Made by a program: the position numbers and the translations under genes. The notes beneath the pieces were generated by a model, which worked only from the letters and a program-made list of their open reading frames with translations, was not told where the DNA came from and made no database searches. Shown here piece by piece: positions 1-9,354 of a DNA stretch of 64,000 bases (position 1 is its first letter; each line of letters opens with the position of its first letter). The stretch comes from Melioribacteraceae bacterium. Its GTDB lineage: Bacteria > Bacteroidota > Ignavibacteria > Ignavibacteriales > Melioribacteraceae. Location: contig JALVFE010000021.1 in the NCBI GenBank assembly GCA_027030245.1, positions 248,001-312,000 of the forward strand, written 5' to 3'.

Positions 1-1
1 T

Positions 2-286
2 AAAAGAAGAGCATATATTGCTTATAAATTTTTAATTGATATGGAGAAAAACCTTAAAGAAGTTTACAGGACATTAAAAAATGGAAGTAGATATGTTATT
101 GTAATTGGAAATAATAAAATCAGAGGTTTTACATTTGAAAGCTGGAAATATCTAATTTATCTTGCAGAAAAAAATAATTTTAAGCTTGAAACTTATTTTG
201 GATCTGAAATTATTAAACACTTCATAAAAATAAAACGTGATGAACGAATCAATACAGATTGGGTAATAATTTTAAGGAAACCATAA
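2..286 (+). CDS. DNA methyltransferase, C-terminal fragment (partial)
   Basis: The reading frame is open to the left edge of the window, so this is the 3' end of a longer gene; the first ATG at 41 is probably internal. The visible 94 residues fit the C-terminal part of a class I SAM-dependent DNA methylase: a helix with DMEKNLKEVYRTLK, a strand RYVIVIGNN, and a terminal strand DWVIILRK, as in N4/N6 DNA methyltransferases of restriction-modification systems. The catalytic NPPY/DPPY and SAM-binding motifs would lie outside the window. The stop codon is one base before the next ATG (288), so the two genes are probably translated together. The alternative is an RNA or protein methyltransferase with the same fold. 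Confidence 0.55.
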   Translation, partial: KRRAYIAYKFLIDMEKNLKEVYRTLKNGSRYVIVIGNNKIRGFTFESWKYLIYLAEKNNFKLETYFGSEIIKHFIKIKRDERINTDWVIILRKP

Positions 287-287
287 T

Positions 288-797
288 ATGGTTGATGAGC
301 TGGATAAATCCACCCGGGGAAAGCAAGCATCAATTGACGGATTTGCACACGAACATATTGTAGTCGGTATATTGATGAAAAAATTTCAGAATGTTTCATT
401 GGTCGATCTTCCGCTTTCTTCTTATGATATAATTATAGCTAGAAAAAGTAAAAACAGCAAAAAGGAAGATATTATCAGAGTTCAAGTTAAAACTGCGAAA
501 AAAAGCATTTCCTTTATCGGCGGAAGCCGCGGAGGCATTGATAGAACTTATAAATCAAATGTAAAAACTTATACCCAATCTACAAAAATTTCCGATGTTA
601 TCGTTGGTATTCAACCTACGGCTAAACATGACAGTTTTAATTTGTTTTTTGTACCGACAATTTTGGTTGAAAAATGGGGGCAAAAAAGCATTTCTCTAAA
701 TAAAATTCAAGCGTTAAAAAACAATTACGAAATGCTGGAAAATTGCAAGAATCACAAATTCATCTTGAAGAAAGCAAAAGAACTTAACCTAATTTAA
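288..797 (+). CDS. PD-(D/E)XK-like nuclease, possible restriction enzyme
   Basis: A 169-residue protein starting one base after the methyltransferase stop. A short beta-strand with SYDIIIAR followed about 20 residues later by IRVQVKTAKK has the spacing of the PD-(D/E)XK nuclease core, with Gln in place of the usual Asp/Glu before the Lys. A later conserved-looking stretch reads SFIGGSRGG...DRTYKS, and the C-terminal half has LFFVPTILVE. Coupling to a methyltransferase suggests a type II restriction endonuclease, but no recognised family name can be given. It could also be a nuclease-fold protein without cleavage activity. Confidence 0.5.
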   Translation: MVDELDKSTRGKQASIDGFAHEHIVVGILMKKFQNVSLVDLPLSSYDIIIARKSKNSKKEDIIRVQVKTAKKSISFIGGSRGGIDRTYKSNVKTYTQSTKISDVIVGIQPTAKHDSFNLFFVPTILVEKWGQKSISLNKIQALKNNYEMLENCKNHKFILKKAKELNLI

Positions 798-798
798 C

Positions 799-828
799 AA
801 TAATTGATTTAATTATTATTTTTTTTTA
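799..828 (+). terminator. AT-only hairpin terminator between convergent genes
   Basis: AATAATT (799-805) and AATTATT (811-817) form a 7-bp stem with a 5-base loop, followed by a T-rich run to 827. It closes the + strand pair ending at 797 and faces the minus-strand gene ending at 829. The stem is weak because it has only A-T pairs. Confidence 0.45.
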
Positions 829-1512
829 TTATATACTAATCACCGGAATTCCAAAAACCAAAATAAGTAGTAATGCGCTTCTCATAGCGGAATAAGTCGT
901 GTTTTTAGATTGAACCGAATTTGCAACAACCAACAAAACGAAACTCCAGAGAAACATAACGACCTCGATAAAGAACAGAATATTTGCCGTTGCACCGTTT
1001 AATTCAAATGCCAAGGGAATTTGCAGAAACCAGTATTCCCCGAATAAAGCATATTCCACACCGGTTAAGATAAAAAGAGAGATTATCAGCGGAATGAAAG
1101 CATACGTGAAGATTGACAAATTGTCTTTGAACCTTGTTTCTAATCCCAAATTTTTATTTACCACAGTAATTATATAACTGAAAACTATCAACAAAATTAC
1201 GGAAAGAATTGCCGCCGAAATAGAAAAAACCAGCCAGTCAACATTAGGCTTGCCCATAATACTTTTAATCTGCAATTCCATCAAAGCCGCCTTAATACCG
1301 AATAAAACCAGCAACGGTGCGACCATATTTTTATTTTTAGCAAAGATTATATTAAGAAAAGCTTTATTGGGAGAATGAAAAAGCGCCCAAAAAGTTTTCC
1401 AAAACTCGATGTTATTAACCCTTCCCCGCAAAAAAGAATTGCACTCAACACATGTTAGTCTGTAAACCGGATTTTCTGCATTGCACTTTTCACAAATAAC
1501 TATATTCTTCAA
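829..1512 (-). CDS. Zinc-ribbon Yip1-family membrane protein
   Basis: The 227 residues begin with a short zinc ribbon (CEKCNAENP...CVECNSF, residues 8-26) followed by about five hydrophobic segments, the layout of bacterial YIP1-family proteins. The role is unknown; these are inner-membrane proteins often found with housekeeping operons. The start overlaps the stop of the upstream DUF5683 gene by 4 bp (ATGA type), so it is the last gene of the parA-parB-DUF5683 transcription unit. There is no signal peptide. The fold call rests on topology and the ribbon, not on a catalytic motif. Confidence 0.6.
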   Translation of the reverse strand: MKNIVICEKCNAENPVYRLTCVECNSFLRGRVNNIEFWKTFWALFHSPNKAFLNIIFAKNKNMVAPLLVLFGIKAALMELQIKSIMGKPNVDWLVFSISAAILSVILLIVFSYIITVVNKNLGLETRFKDNLSIFTYAFIPLIISLFILTGVEYALFGEYWFLQIPLAFELNGATANILFFIEVVMFLWSFVLLVVANSVQSKNTTYSAMRSALLLILVFGIPVISI

Positions 1513-2030
1513 CGTGTCCCCAATCTATTGAAATAAAATTTAAAGTTTAATTCCGGAGCACGTGTAAATTGATTTTCCGAAATGTCAAAATCGAACAGAT
1601 GAGCATCAACGTAAGCATCGACCAGATTAACAAAATAAGCCAATCCGATAAAAACGGCAAACAAATCGCGTTGGTCTTTATAAAATTCCCGTAACCTTTT
1701 ATAATCATTATCCGGAGCGCCTTTTACAACCGTTTGATAATATAAATCGCGGTATTGTTGCGTCAATTTATTTCTGTCGATCCAACCAAGAACAAGTGCG
1801 GTTGTTCCGCCCCAAATTACCGGAATTTTCCAATAAGATTCGTTGTAAAACTGCCCCCAACCCGGAAGAATTGCACTGCGGAGCACGGCTCCCCACGGTG
1901 ATTTTTTCATGACAAATACAGTATCGTTTTCCGTTTGCTGATCTCCGGCGGAAATGGTTTGCGCGTTTGTTACCGAAATGACGATGAAAGATATTACAAA
2001 AAACAATATTTTAATTTTATTAGCGCCCAA
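1509..2030 (-). CDS. DUF5683 domain membrane protein
   Basis: A 173-residue protein with an N-terminal signal/anchor ending near NAQT, then the DUF5683 signature SPWGAVLRSAILPGWGQFYN, and two further hydrophobic stretches near TTALVLGWI and LFAVFIGLAYFVN. DUF5683 proteins are common in Bacteroidota next to parAB and have no assigned function. It overlaps the parB 3' end by 11 bp and the following gene by 4 bp, which indicates one operon. The family link is recognised from the LPGWGQ motif; the role is not known. Confidence 0.7.
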   Translation of the reverse strand: MGANKIKILFFVISFIVISVTNAQTISAGDQQTENDTVFVMKKSPWGAVLRSAILPGWGQFYNESYWKIPVIWGGTTALVLGWIDRNKLTQQYRDLYYQTVVKGAPDNDYKRLREFYKDQRDLFAVFIGLAYFVNLVDAYVDAHLFDFDISENQFTRAPELNFKFYFNRLGTR

Positions 2031-2961
2031 TTGAGTTAATCAAATCCAATAGCCTTTCCAGTTCATCGTTTGAATAAAATTCTATAACGATTTCCCCTGC
2101 TCCGTCTTTTTTTTGCTTGCAAATTACTTTAGTTCCGAATACGTTTCTAAGTTTATCTTCCAAATCGTTGATGTGAATTGCATCCGAATCGCTGTGTGCG
2201 TTAACTGTTCTCTTTACAGTTGATGTTCTTCCCGAAGTGAGAGCTTTTTTAACCAATTCTTCAACATTTCTAACCGACAAATTTTTCTTAATAATTTGAT
2301 TCTTTATCGAAATCTGGAGTTGTTCGTCGGGAATATTAATCAACGCACGGGCATGACCGGCGGAAATTTTATTTTCAATGATACTTTGTTGTATTTCCTG
2401 CGGAAGCTTCAGCAACCGGATTGTATTTGTTACGGTAGATCTGTTTTTCCCCACTTGTTTGGCTATTTCGTCTTGCGACATATTACATTCGGTCATTAAC
2501 CTTTGATAAGCATGCGCAACTTCAATCGGGTTGAGCTGTTCCCTTTGAATATTTTCAATAAGGGAAAGCGCAAGCATTGCTTCTTTGGTTTCAACTTTAA
2601 TGATGTAGGAAGGAATTTCTTTATAACCTATTTCTTTGCAAGCCCGTAATCTCCTTTCCCCGGAAATCAGTTCGTATTGATTGTTCCCCGTTCTTCTTAC
2701 AGTTACGGGTTGGATTAGTCCGTTCTCTAGGATTGACATTTTAAGTTCGTGCAGAGCCTCTTCATCAAACTCGCTTCTCGGTTGATAAGGATTGGGTTTA
2801 ATGTTATCAATCGGTATTTTAACGAGAATGTTATACGAATGACCGTCGTCCTTGGATATTTTATCTAATGATACCGGTAATTTTGCTTCGTTTTCTTCGT
2901 TAAGTTGGGGTTTTATCAGGGCATCCAATCCCCTTCCCAATCCCGGTTTAATTTTTGTCAT
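2020..2961 (-). CDS. parB: ParB/Spo0J chromosome-partitioning protein
   Basis: A CTP-dependent DNA clamp that binds parS sites and works with ParA in origin segregation. The 313 residues start KPGLGRGLDALI, typical of ParB. Then come the ParB N-terminal domain with NPYQPR and GERRLRACKEIGY (the CTP-binding arginine patch), LIENIQREQLNPIE, the helix-turn-helix near QDEIAKQVGKNRSTVTNTI, and a C-terminal dimerisation segment. It starts one base after the parA stop. No parS palindrome was noticed in this window. Confidence 0.95.
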   Translation of the reverse strand: MTKIKPGLGRGLDALIKPQLNEENEAKLPVSLDKISKDDGHSYNILVKIPIDNIKPNPYQPRSEFDEEALHELKMSILENGLIQPVTVRRTGNNQYELISGERRLRACKEIGYKEIPSYIIKVETKEAMLALSLIENIQREQLNPIEVAHAYQRLMTECNMSQDEIAKQVGKNRSTVTNTIRLLKLPQEIQQSIIENKISAGHARALINIPDEQLQISIKNQIIKKNLSVRNVEELVKKALTSGRTSTVKRTVNAHSDSDAIHINDLEDKLRNVFGTKVICKQKKDGAGEIVIEFYSNDELERLLDLINSIGR

Positions 2962-2962
2962 A

Positions 2963-3745
2963 TCAAACCACTTCGCTTTGTTCTTTGTTTTTTGTCCTGT
3001 TGATAACCTCGGCGGCTAACGAAATGTAATCCCTTGCGCCTTTGGAAACCGCATCGTATAAAATAACGGGTTTAGCATGACTCGGCGCTTCGGATATTCG
3101 CACATTTCTGTTTATTATAGTGTTGAAAACTTTCTCACCGAAATATTTCCGAACTTCTTCGACTACTTGATGCGATAAATTAAGCCGTGTATCGAACATT
3201 GTAAGTAACACACCGCCGATTTTCAAATCGGGATTCAAATGTTTTTTTACGATATTAATTGTATTGAGAAGCTGTCCCAATCCTTCCAAAGCAAAATACT
3301 CGCATTGAACGGGAATAATTACCTGATCGGCGGCCGTTAAAGCGTTAAGCGTTAGAAGTCCCAAAGACGGCGGACAATCGATAATTATGTAATCGTAATC
3401 GTTTTTAATTTCTTTTATTGCATCCTTTAACAAACCTTCCCTGTTGGGAACCGAAACAAGTTCGATTTCCGCGCCCACCAAGTTAATATTTGCGGGCAAA
3501 ACATCCAGATAAGGCATATACGAGTTAACGATACAATCATTAATATTTTCTTCCCCGATCAATACTTGATAGACAGACTTTTCGTCTCCCGTGCTCCCGA
3601 TCCCCGAAGAAGAATTTGCCTGCGGATCAATATCGATTAACAAAGTTTTATATTCAGCCGCGGAAATCGAAGCCGATAAATTAATTGAAGTGGATGTTTT
3701 ACCGACTCCGCCTTTCTGATTCGCAATTGCAATAATGTTAGCCAT
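2963..3745 (-). CDS. parA: ParA/Soj chromosome-partitioning ATPase
   Basis: A deviant Walker ATPase of 260 residues: the P-loop [10 protein letters not shown] follows the first strand, DIDPQANSS carries the second Asp box, and [11 protein letters not shown] is Walker B. This is the standard partner of ParB, encoded just downstream. It heads the parA-parB-DUF5683-Yip1 operon. The 126-bp upstream gap (3746-3871) is AT-rich and separates it from the next minus-strand unit. Length and motifs are normal for the Soj group. Confidence 0.95.
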   Translation of the reverse strand: MANIIAIANQKGGVGKTSTSINLSASISAAEYKTLLIDIDPQANSSSGIGSTGDEKSVYQVLIGEENINDCIVNSYMPYLDVLPANINLVGAEIELVSVPNREGLLKDAIKEIKNDYDYIIIDCPPSLGLLTLNALTAADQVIIPVQCEYFALEGLGQLLNTINIVKKHLNPDLKIGGVLLTMFDTRLNLSHQVVEEVRKYFGEKVFNTIINRNVRISEAPSHAKPVILYDAVSKGARDYISLAAEVINRTKNKEQSEVV

Positions 3746-3871
3746 TAATAATTTTTCTTTTCCCTTATATTGATACTAAAATTATAATTTATATATAAAG
3801 TTATAAAATTCCAATCCCAAAATTTAACTTTGGGTTATGCGTATTAATCGATTCTGATGTAGTGGATTTAA

Positions 3872-4549
3872 TTACAAATCAATTTCCTGATCGTAATCCA
3901 TTACAATACACTTTTTCCCCATTCCTTCCACTTTCGACTTAAATTCTTGGGGATCTGCTTCGATTACGGGGAAAGTATTGTAATGCATCGGAATCGCAAC
4001 GCCGGGGTTAACAAATTCAACCGCTTTAACGGCGTCGTCTATTCCCATCGTGAAATTATCGCCTATCGGCACAAGCATATAGTCGACTTTATTCAATTCA
4101 CCGATCAGCTTCATATCCAAAAACAACCCCGTATCGCCGGTATGATAAATTGTTTTGCCGTCTACAGTTAATAATACTCCGCTCGGTTCGCCGGTATAAT
4201 TTCCTTCCGGTGAAATAGAACCGTGATGAGCAATGGTGAATTTAACTCGACCAAAATCAAAATTATACGCCCCTCCGATGTGCATGTTATGAGCTTTAAA
4301 ACCTTTTGAAGCAACATAGTCGGCTAATTCGTTTACGCAAATAAACAACGGGTCTGTTCGCTTGGCAATTTTGAAAGAATCTCCGATGTGATCGCCGTGA
4401 CCGTGAGTTAAAACTATAAAATCGGCAGTAACCTGATCCGATTTAACGGGCGAAGTCGGGTTTCCGTCCAAGAACGGATCGATAAGAATTATTTTTCCGT
4501 CGCCGGTTGTAATTTGAAATGCCGAATGCGAAAAATATTTCAGTTTCAT
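3872..4549 (-). CDS. UPF0173 metal-dependent hydrolase
   Basis: A 225-residue metallo-beta-lactamase-fold hydrolase of the UPF0173 (YtkL-like) group. The metal-binding motif LTHGHGDHIGD gives the HxHxDH signature. IAHHGSISPEG and YHTGDTGLF supply further ligands, and PMHYNTFP is the conserved C-terminal His motif. The substrate is unknown. It lies 4 bp downstream of the CHAD gene and closes the folP-cdaA operon. Confidence 0.85.
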   Translation of the reverse strand: MKLKYFSHSAFQITTGDGKIILIDPFLDGNPTSPVKSDQVTADFIVLTHGHGDHIGDSFKIAKRTDPLFICVNELADYVASKGFKAHNMHIGGAYNFDFGRVKFTIAHHGSISPEGNYTGEPSGVLLTVDGKTIYHTGDTGLFLDMKLIGELNKVDYMLVPIGDNFTMGIDDAVKAVEFVNPGVAIPMHYNTFPVIEADPQEFKSKVEGMGKKCIVMDYDQEIDL

Positions 4550-4553
4550 TTTG

Positions 4554-5018
4554 TCACCTCTTCTTTTTTGTGAGGAACTTGTTCACATATTTATCGTTCA
4601 TAAATTTAATTAATTCCTCTTTTATAATCTCGGTAACTTTAGATTTTTCCTCCTCGATTTGGTTATAAAACCTTTCGGGAATTGAAATTTCGTTTTCCTC
4701 GGCAACCGAAGTTATTTTTTCTTTCAGAACATCCAAATCCCTTCCCTCGCCAACCAAATCTTGCAAATGTTTTACCTTATTATAAACATAATTAAATATT
4801 TTAGGCTTATAGCATGGAGCAAAGACTTCCATTCCGTAGCGGAACCGTCTTATTGCAATACGCATCTTATGAAGATTCCGGACAGTATCGTCTTCCAAAT
4901 ATTTGTCAATAAGTTTGCGTAAAGAGTTTAATTTTTCGCTAAGAATCAATCTGGCCGCTTTACAGAATTTCATATCTCTTTCTATATCTTCGCTGCGGTA
5001 TTTACCGTGAAATTTCAT
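4554..5018 (-). CDS. CHAD domain protein
   Basis: A 154-residue alpha-helical protein with the CHAD core: HKMRIAIRRFRYGMEVF followed by LQDLVGEGRDLDVL, where conserved His, Arg and Lys residues form a basic groove. CHAD domains bind polyphosphate. The protein is shorter than typical CHAD proteins of about 250-300 residues and appears to hold only one half of the helical repeat. It lies 3 bp after the glycosyltransferase stop and 4 bp before the metallohydrolase gene. A link to polyphosphate is inferred from the family only. Confidence 0.75.
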   Translation of the reverse strand: MKFHGKYRSEDIERDMKFCKAARLILSEKLNSLRKLIDKYLEDDTVRNLHKMRIAIRRFRYGMEVFAPCYKPKIFNYVYNKVKHLQDLVGEGRDLDVLKEKITSVAEENEISIPERFYNQIEEEKSKVTEIIKEELIKFMNDKYVNKFLTKKKR

Positions 5019-5021
5019 TTG

Positions 5022-5690
5022 TTAACTCAGTAATATTTTAATAAATCCCTTGATAGCTTTAACCGATTCCATTTTGGATTCGTCGTTACCGTAAATCGTC
5101 GGAATGTTAACAAAACCGATTTTCAAATTTTTTCTTGCGGCTTTAATTATCATTTCGCTCTCTGCTTCGAAACCGTTATTTTCGGGGAGAATTTTTTCCA
5201 AAACTTCCGTTCTGAAAGCACGGAATCCCGACTGGCTATCGAAGATTTTTAAACCTGTTTTTGCGCTTAAAAGTTTCGATGTAAGTTTATTGCTTAAACG
5301 CCTTGGCAACGGCATTGTTTTCATATCATGCAAACGGTTTCCGATAACGATATCGTAATCTTTAAGTCTTTCCAGAAATTTAGGAATTAAACCGGGTTCG
5401 TGCTGACCGTCCGCATCCAAAGTCAACGTAAATTCCGAACCGAGTTCCATACTTTTGATAAACCCGGTTCTGAGTGCGGCGCCTTTACCGGTGTTTTTAT
5501 CATGGTTAATTAAAATCACATTTTCGAGATGCGAAATTTTCTCGGCGGAATTGTCTGTTGAACCGTCGTTTACGGCAATAATTAAATCCACAAAGTTTAA
5601 TGTTTGTTCTGTTACTTTTTCTATATTCTTTTCTTCGTTGTAGAACGGAAGAACGGCGCAAATTTTATTTTTCTTTATTGAATAGTTCAA
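5022..5690 (-). CDS. Family 2 glycosyltransferase, dolichol-phosphate mannosyltransferase-like
   Basis: A 222-residue cytosolic GT-A fold enzyme: VLPFYNEEKNI near the N-terminus, IAVNDGSTDNSA with the nucleotide-sugar Asp, and LTLDADGQHEPGLIP with the DxD-type metal motif. FDSQSGFRAF is typical of polyprenyl-phosphate glycosyltransferases. No C-terminal membrane segment is seen. The gene overlaps the end of cdaA by 26 bp. The sugar and acceptor cannot be deduced. Confidence 0.85.
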   Translation of the reverse strand: MNYSIKKNKICAVLPFYNEEKNIEKVTEQTLNFVDLIIAVNDGSTDNSAEKISHLENVILINHDKNTGKGAALRTGFIKSMELGSEFTLTLDADGQHEPGLIPKFLERLKDYDIVIGNRLHDMKTMPLPRRLSNKLTSKLLSAKTGLKIFDSQSGFRAFRTEVLEKILPENNGFEAESEMIIKAARKNLKIGFVNIPTIYGNDESKMESVKAIKGFIKILLS

Positions 5691-6483
5691 ATATATTTTT
5701 GAATCCTTTTTCTTTTGAACCTTTGGCTTGTTCGGTCAGTAAATTGCGCAAAGCGTCTTTAGACAAACCCCTTTGCAGTTTTCCGTTTTGTGCAACTGAA
5801 ATACTTCCGGTTTCTTCGGAAACAATTATACTTAAAACATCCGCTTGTTCCGAAATTCCCAATCCCGCTCTGTGACGCATACCGAGTGGGATTCCGTCAA
5901 TCGAAGTCTGTGAAGAAAGCGGAAGCGTGCAGCGTGCGGCTTCCAAAATATCGTTGTTAATTATAACGGCGCCGTCGTGCAAAGGGCTGCGTGGGAAAAA
6001 AATCGAAAGCAATAAATTTTTGCTCAGTTTTGCGTTTAAGATTTCACCTGTTTCCACAATTCCTTTAATCCCGACTTCCTTCACAAAAACCATCAGAGCT
6101 CCGTGCTGCACTTGGGCTAACTCGAATGCGGCATCGGTAATTATATTTGCGACGGTATTTTCATCGCTCTTTACAAATTTTTTGAAATAAGGATATCTTC
6201 CCAAAAGCGTAAGTAATCTTCTCAGTTCCGGTTGAAAAAGAACTATAAAAGCTATAACCCAAATATCCGTAACTAATTTCAGCATCCAGCTTACTGTCCG
6301 GAAGTTTGCCGCTTGCGCTAAAAACGAAAGCAATAAAATAATTATCAACCCAACGAATATATTCGCCGCAAGGGTTCCGCGCAATACTTGATACAATTTG
6401 TAAATGATAAACGAAACAAGAAGAATATCAATTAAATCGATAAACGTAAAAGGCAAAAATCCTATTTTAAATATTTCAAACAT
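5665..6483 (-). CDS. cdaA: Diadenylate cyclase CdaA
   Basis: It makes cyclic di-AMP from two ATP. Three N-terminal membrane segments (about residues 12-85) precede the DAC domain. The DGA motif is at residues 170-172 (SPLHDGAVII) and the RHR motif at 203-205 (GMRHRAGLGIS). The 272-residue length is normal for CdaA. The gene overlaps folP by 8 bp, an arrangement common in Bacteroidota, so it is co-expressed with folate synthesis. No cdaR-like partner is seen here. Confidence 0.93.
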   Translation of the reverse strand: MFEIFKIGFLPFTFIDLIDILLVSFIIYKLYQVLRGTLAANIFVGLIIILLLSFLAQAANFRTVSWMLKLVTDIWVIAFIVLFQPELRRLLTLLGRYPYFKKFVKSDENTVANIITDAAFELAQVQHGALMVFVKEVGIKGIVETGEILNAKLSKNLLLSIFFPRSPLHDGAVIINNDILEAARCTLPLSSQTSIDGIPLGMRHRAGLGISEQADVLSIIVSEETGSISVAQNGKLQRGLSKDALRNLLTEQAKGSKEKGFKNIFELFNKEK

Positions 6484-7645
6484 TAGCTACTTCTGCACTG
6501 TTTGGATTTTTAACAAACGAATTAATTTTTTTCGCTTCCAATAATTTTTTGTAATTGTGCGTTCTTACTATTACGGCGCCTTTGCTTACCGCAATTTGCT
6601 CTGAAACGAGAGTTGCGAAATCCCTGTTCTCCACCGGAATATCCAAAGCTTTACCGATAAACGATTTCCTTGAAAGCCCTATTAATATTGGCATTCCCAA
6701 ACCTTTGAATTCATCGAGCCTTGCTAAGATTTCATAGTTATCTTTAATTCTTTTACCAAAACCGATTCCGGGATCAACCATAATATTATTTATCCCGTAA
6801 CTTTTTGCGTAATTTATTTGCCGCTCTATAAATTCATAAATTTCGCCGATTGCATCATCGTAATACGGATTTAATTGCATGGTTTGCGGAGTTCCTTTAA
6901 TATGCATCAAAACTACGGATGCATCGTGTTTTGCCGCAACTTCCGCCATTCTTCCATCGAACGACAAACCGCTTATATCGTTTACAATTTTAGCTCCGAC
7001 ATCCAAAGCCAAATCCGCTACTTTCGCTTTGGTTGTATCAATGGAAATAACAGCTTCGGGGCGTGAAGATAAAATTCCTTCAATAACCGGAATTACTCGG
7101 CGGATTTCTTCTCCCGTTTCAACCTTTTCCGCTCCGGGTCTGGTCGATTCACCCCCAACATCAATAAAATCAACTCCCGCATCATACATTTCAATTCCAT
7201 GCCGAACGGCATCTCCGGTATTATAAAACATTCCACCGTCCGAAAAAGAATCGGGTGTTACATTCAATATTCCCATAACGTAAAAAGTGTTCATCGGGTA
7301 AACTTTGCCGGCAACGGTAAAGCTTTTGCTTTCATATTCAACATAATTGCGATATGCGTTTTCCAATTTTCCAAGAAATCCGGAATCGGCTTGGTTCTTA
7401 CCGGTCAACAATTTCGGAAGTTCGTTCTTCCGAATAAAAATATTTACGGAATTTTGATTTTCGGCGGGAATGACTAAAACATTATTAAAAGTAGTCTTTA
7501 CTTCGTTCAAGGTTTCCAAATTTCCGTTGATGTTAAAACCGGAAACATCACACGGATTAACCCCTTTTCCGAAATAGGAGAAAATATCATTAATAAAACG
7601 TTCGTTGTTGAATAAATACTCGATATTTAACGGGCGTATCTGCAA
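6476..7645 (-). CDS. folP: Dihydropteroate synthase with N-terminal extension
   Basis: It condenses dihydropterin pyrophosphate with p-aminobenzoate in folate synthesis. The catalytic TIM barrel runs from about residue 120: MGILNVTPDSFSDGG, FIDVGGESTRPGA, IVNDISGL, MVDPGIGFGKR and LIGLSRKSFIG are the classical motifs. The final barrel motif reads VRTHN rather than the usual RxHD. About 118 residues precede the barrel and match nothing I recognise. The first available start in this frame is TTG at 7645; a stop lies just upstream, and no ATG occurs before the barrel. A start at the internal Met would give a standard DHPS. Confidence 0.9.
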   Translation of the reverse strand: MQIRPLNIEYLFNNERFINDIFSYFGKGVNPCDVSGFNINGNLETLNEVKTTFNNVLVIPAENQNSVNIFIRKNELPKLLTGKNQADSGFLGKLENAYRNYVEYESKSFTVAGKVYPMNTFYVMGILNVTPDSFSDGGMFYNTGDAVRHGIEMYDAGVDFIDVGGESTRPGAEKVETGEEIRRVIPVIEGILSSRPEAVISIDTTKAKVADLALDVGAKIVNDISGLSFDGRMAEVAAKHDASVVLMHIKGTPQTMQLNPYYDDAIGEIYEFIERQINYAKSYGINNIMVDPGIGFGKRIKDNYEILARLDEFKGLGMPILIGLSRKSFIGKALDIPVENRDFATLVSEQIAVSKGAVIVRTHNYKKLLEAKKINSFVKNPNSAEVANV

Positions 7646-7840
7646 TTCGGTTTCGTATCAACTTTTATTTATAAGATTTATAAAGTTATAAAATTTGTTT
7701 GAAATAAGTTTTGAAAACTATGTAAAACTTCCCAAAGTTTTCCCCGGTAAAATTGCGGATTTATTTGTTCCGCAAATATTATTTTAACCGGCGTAATTTT
7801 TCAAATTATTCCAAAGTATTTTTTAGTTACTGCGATTTCT

Positions 7841-7848
7841 TATATTTG
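7841..7848 (+). promoter_or_regulatory. Bacteroidota-type -7 promoter element for gltX
   Basis: TATATTTG matches the TAnnTTTG -7 consensus used by Bacteroidota primary sigma factor. It lies about 29 bp upstream of the gltX ATG in the divergent folP/gltX gap (7646-7876). No clear TTTG -33 box is seen at the proper distance, so this is only a candidate. Confidence 0.35.
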
Positions 7849-7876
7849 TGTTTTATTTTAATAAACTTTGAGAGAA

Positions 7877-9352
7877 ATGATTAATCCAAAACCAAGAGTA
7901 AGATTTGCACCAAGTCCAACCGGATATTTACACGTCGGTGGTTTGAGAACCGCACTGTATAATTATTTATTCGCAAAAAATAAAGGCGGAGAAATTATTT
8001 TAAGGATTGAAGACACGGACAGAAGCAGATATGTTGAAGGCGCCGTAGAAAATTTGATTGAAACTCTGAACTGGTCCGGAATAAAATTCGACGAAGGACC
8101 TGAAACCGGAGGCGATTACGGTCCTTATTTTCAATCCGAGAGATTGGATTTTTATCATAAATATGCCGATGAATTAATTTCCAAAGGAAAAGCTTACCGT
8201 TGTTTTTGTAGTCCGGAAAGGTTGCAAAAATTAAGGGAAGAACAACAGAAGCTGAAACTGCCGCAGATAAAATATGACAAACATTGCTTAAACCTTACGG
8301 AAGAAGAAGTGGAAGCCAAACTCTCAGCCGGTGAAAAATATGTAGTAAGACTGAATGTTCAACCCGGACAAATTGTTAAGATAGATGATGTGATTAGAGG
8401 AACGGTGGAATTTAATACGGACAATATCGACGATCAAATTTTGATAAAGAGCGACGGATTCCCTACGTATCATTTGGCGAATGTCGTTGATGATCATTTA
8501 ATGAAAATCACGCACGTAATTCGCGGTGAAGAGTGGTTGTCTTCAACGCCCAAACACATTTTGCTCTATGAGTTTCTCGGTTGGGAAAAACCTGTTTTTG
8601 CACATTTGCCGCTTTTGCTTAATCCCGATAAATCCAAATTGAGCAAAAGGCAAGGCGATGTTGCTGTTGAAGACTACAGAAAAAAAGGTTACCTGAAAGA
8701 AGCGCTTATTAACTTTGTAGCTTTGTTAGGATGGAATGCCGGCGACGATCAAGAATTTTATCAAATGGATGAACTGATTGAAAAATTTTCACTTGAACGC
8801 GTAAACAAAGCGGGCGCTGTTTTTAATATAGAAAAATTAAATTGGTTAAACGGCGAACATATAAGACACAAAAGCGTTGACGAACTTTTGCCAATGTTAA
8901 AAGAGGAATTGAAAAATTCTAAATATGCTGAAAATCAATACTCCGACGATTATCTTAAATCAGTTATCGAAGCAATGCATGAACGAATTACTTTCGTTAG
9001 AGACATCATTGAAAAAAGCTTTTACTTCTTCGAGCGTCCGCAAAACTACGATGAAAAAATTGTTAAAAAAAGATGGAAAGAAGATACCCCGGGACTTCTG
9101 GAAAAATTAATGGAAGAATTCGGTAAATTGGAAAATCCGTCTAAAGAGGATTTTGAAAAAGCAATGCGTGGGTTAGCCGAATCGCTTGGAATAGGAGTAG
9201 GAAAATTAATTCATCCGGTAAGACTGGCATTATCGGGCGTTGGTCAAGGTCCGGGTATTTTCGATTTAATTCACATACTCGGCAAAGAAGAGACTATCGA
9301 ACGCATAAAAATTGCACTTAGCAAAATCAAACATTCACAAGAAGAAAATTAA
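7877..9352 (+). CDS. gltX: Glutamyl-tRNA synthetase
   Basis: It charges tRNA-Glu with glutamate. The class I signature [13 protein letters not shown] is at the N-terminus and the second ATP motif is KLSKR ([13 protein letters not shown]); the C-terminal helical anticodon-binding region is complete. I place the start at the ATG at 7877, preceded by GAGAGA, giving 491 residues beginning [10 protein letters not shown]; an upstream in-frame TTG at 7868 is less likely. glnS follows 2 bp after the stop. Because GlnRS is present, this enzyme is probably discriminating for tRNA-Glu. Confidence 0.95.
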   Translation: MINPKPRVRFAPSPTGYLHVGGLRTALYNYLFAKNKGGEIILRIEDTDRSRYVEGAVENLIETLNWSGIKFDEGPETGGDYGPYFQSERLDFYHKYADELISKGKAYRCFCSPERLQKLREEQQKLKLPQIKYDKHCLNLTEEEVEAKLSAGEKYVVRLNVQPGQIVKIDDVIRGTVEFNTDNIDDQILIKSDGFPTYHLANVVDDHLMKITHVIRGEEWLSSTPKHILLYEFLGWEKPVFAHLPLLLNPDKSKLSKRQGDVAVEDYRKKGYLKEALINFVALLGWNAGDDQEFYQMDELIEKFSLERVNKAGAVFNIEKLNWLNGEHIRHKSVDELLPMLKEELKNSKYAENQYSDDYLKSVIEAMHERITFVRDIIEKSFYFFERPQNYDEKIVKKRWKEDTPGLLEKLMEEFGKLENPSKEDFEKAMRGLAESLGIGVGKLIHPVRLALSGVGQGPGIFDLIHILGKEETIERIKIALSKIKHSQEEN

Positions 9353-9354
9353 TC

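Noticed and set aside
829-3871. parS sites near parAB
   Set aside because: I looked for the 16-bp parS-type palindrome and saw none here or elsewhere in the window, though a machine search would be safer.
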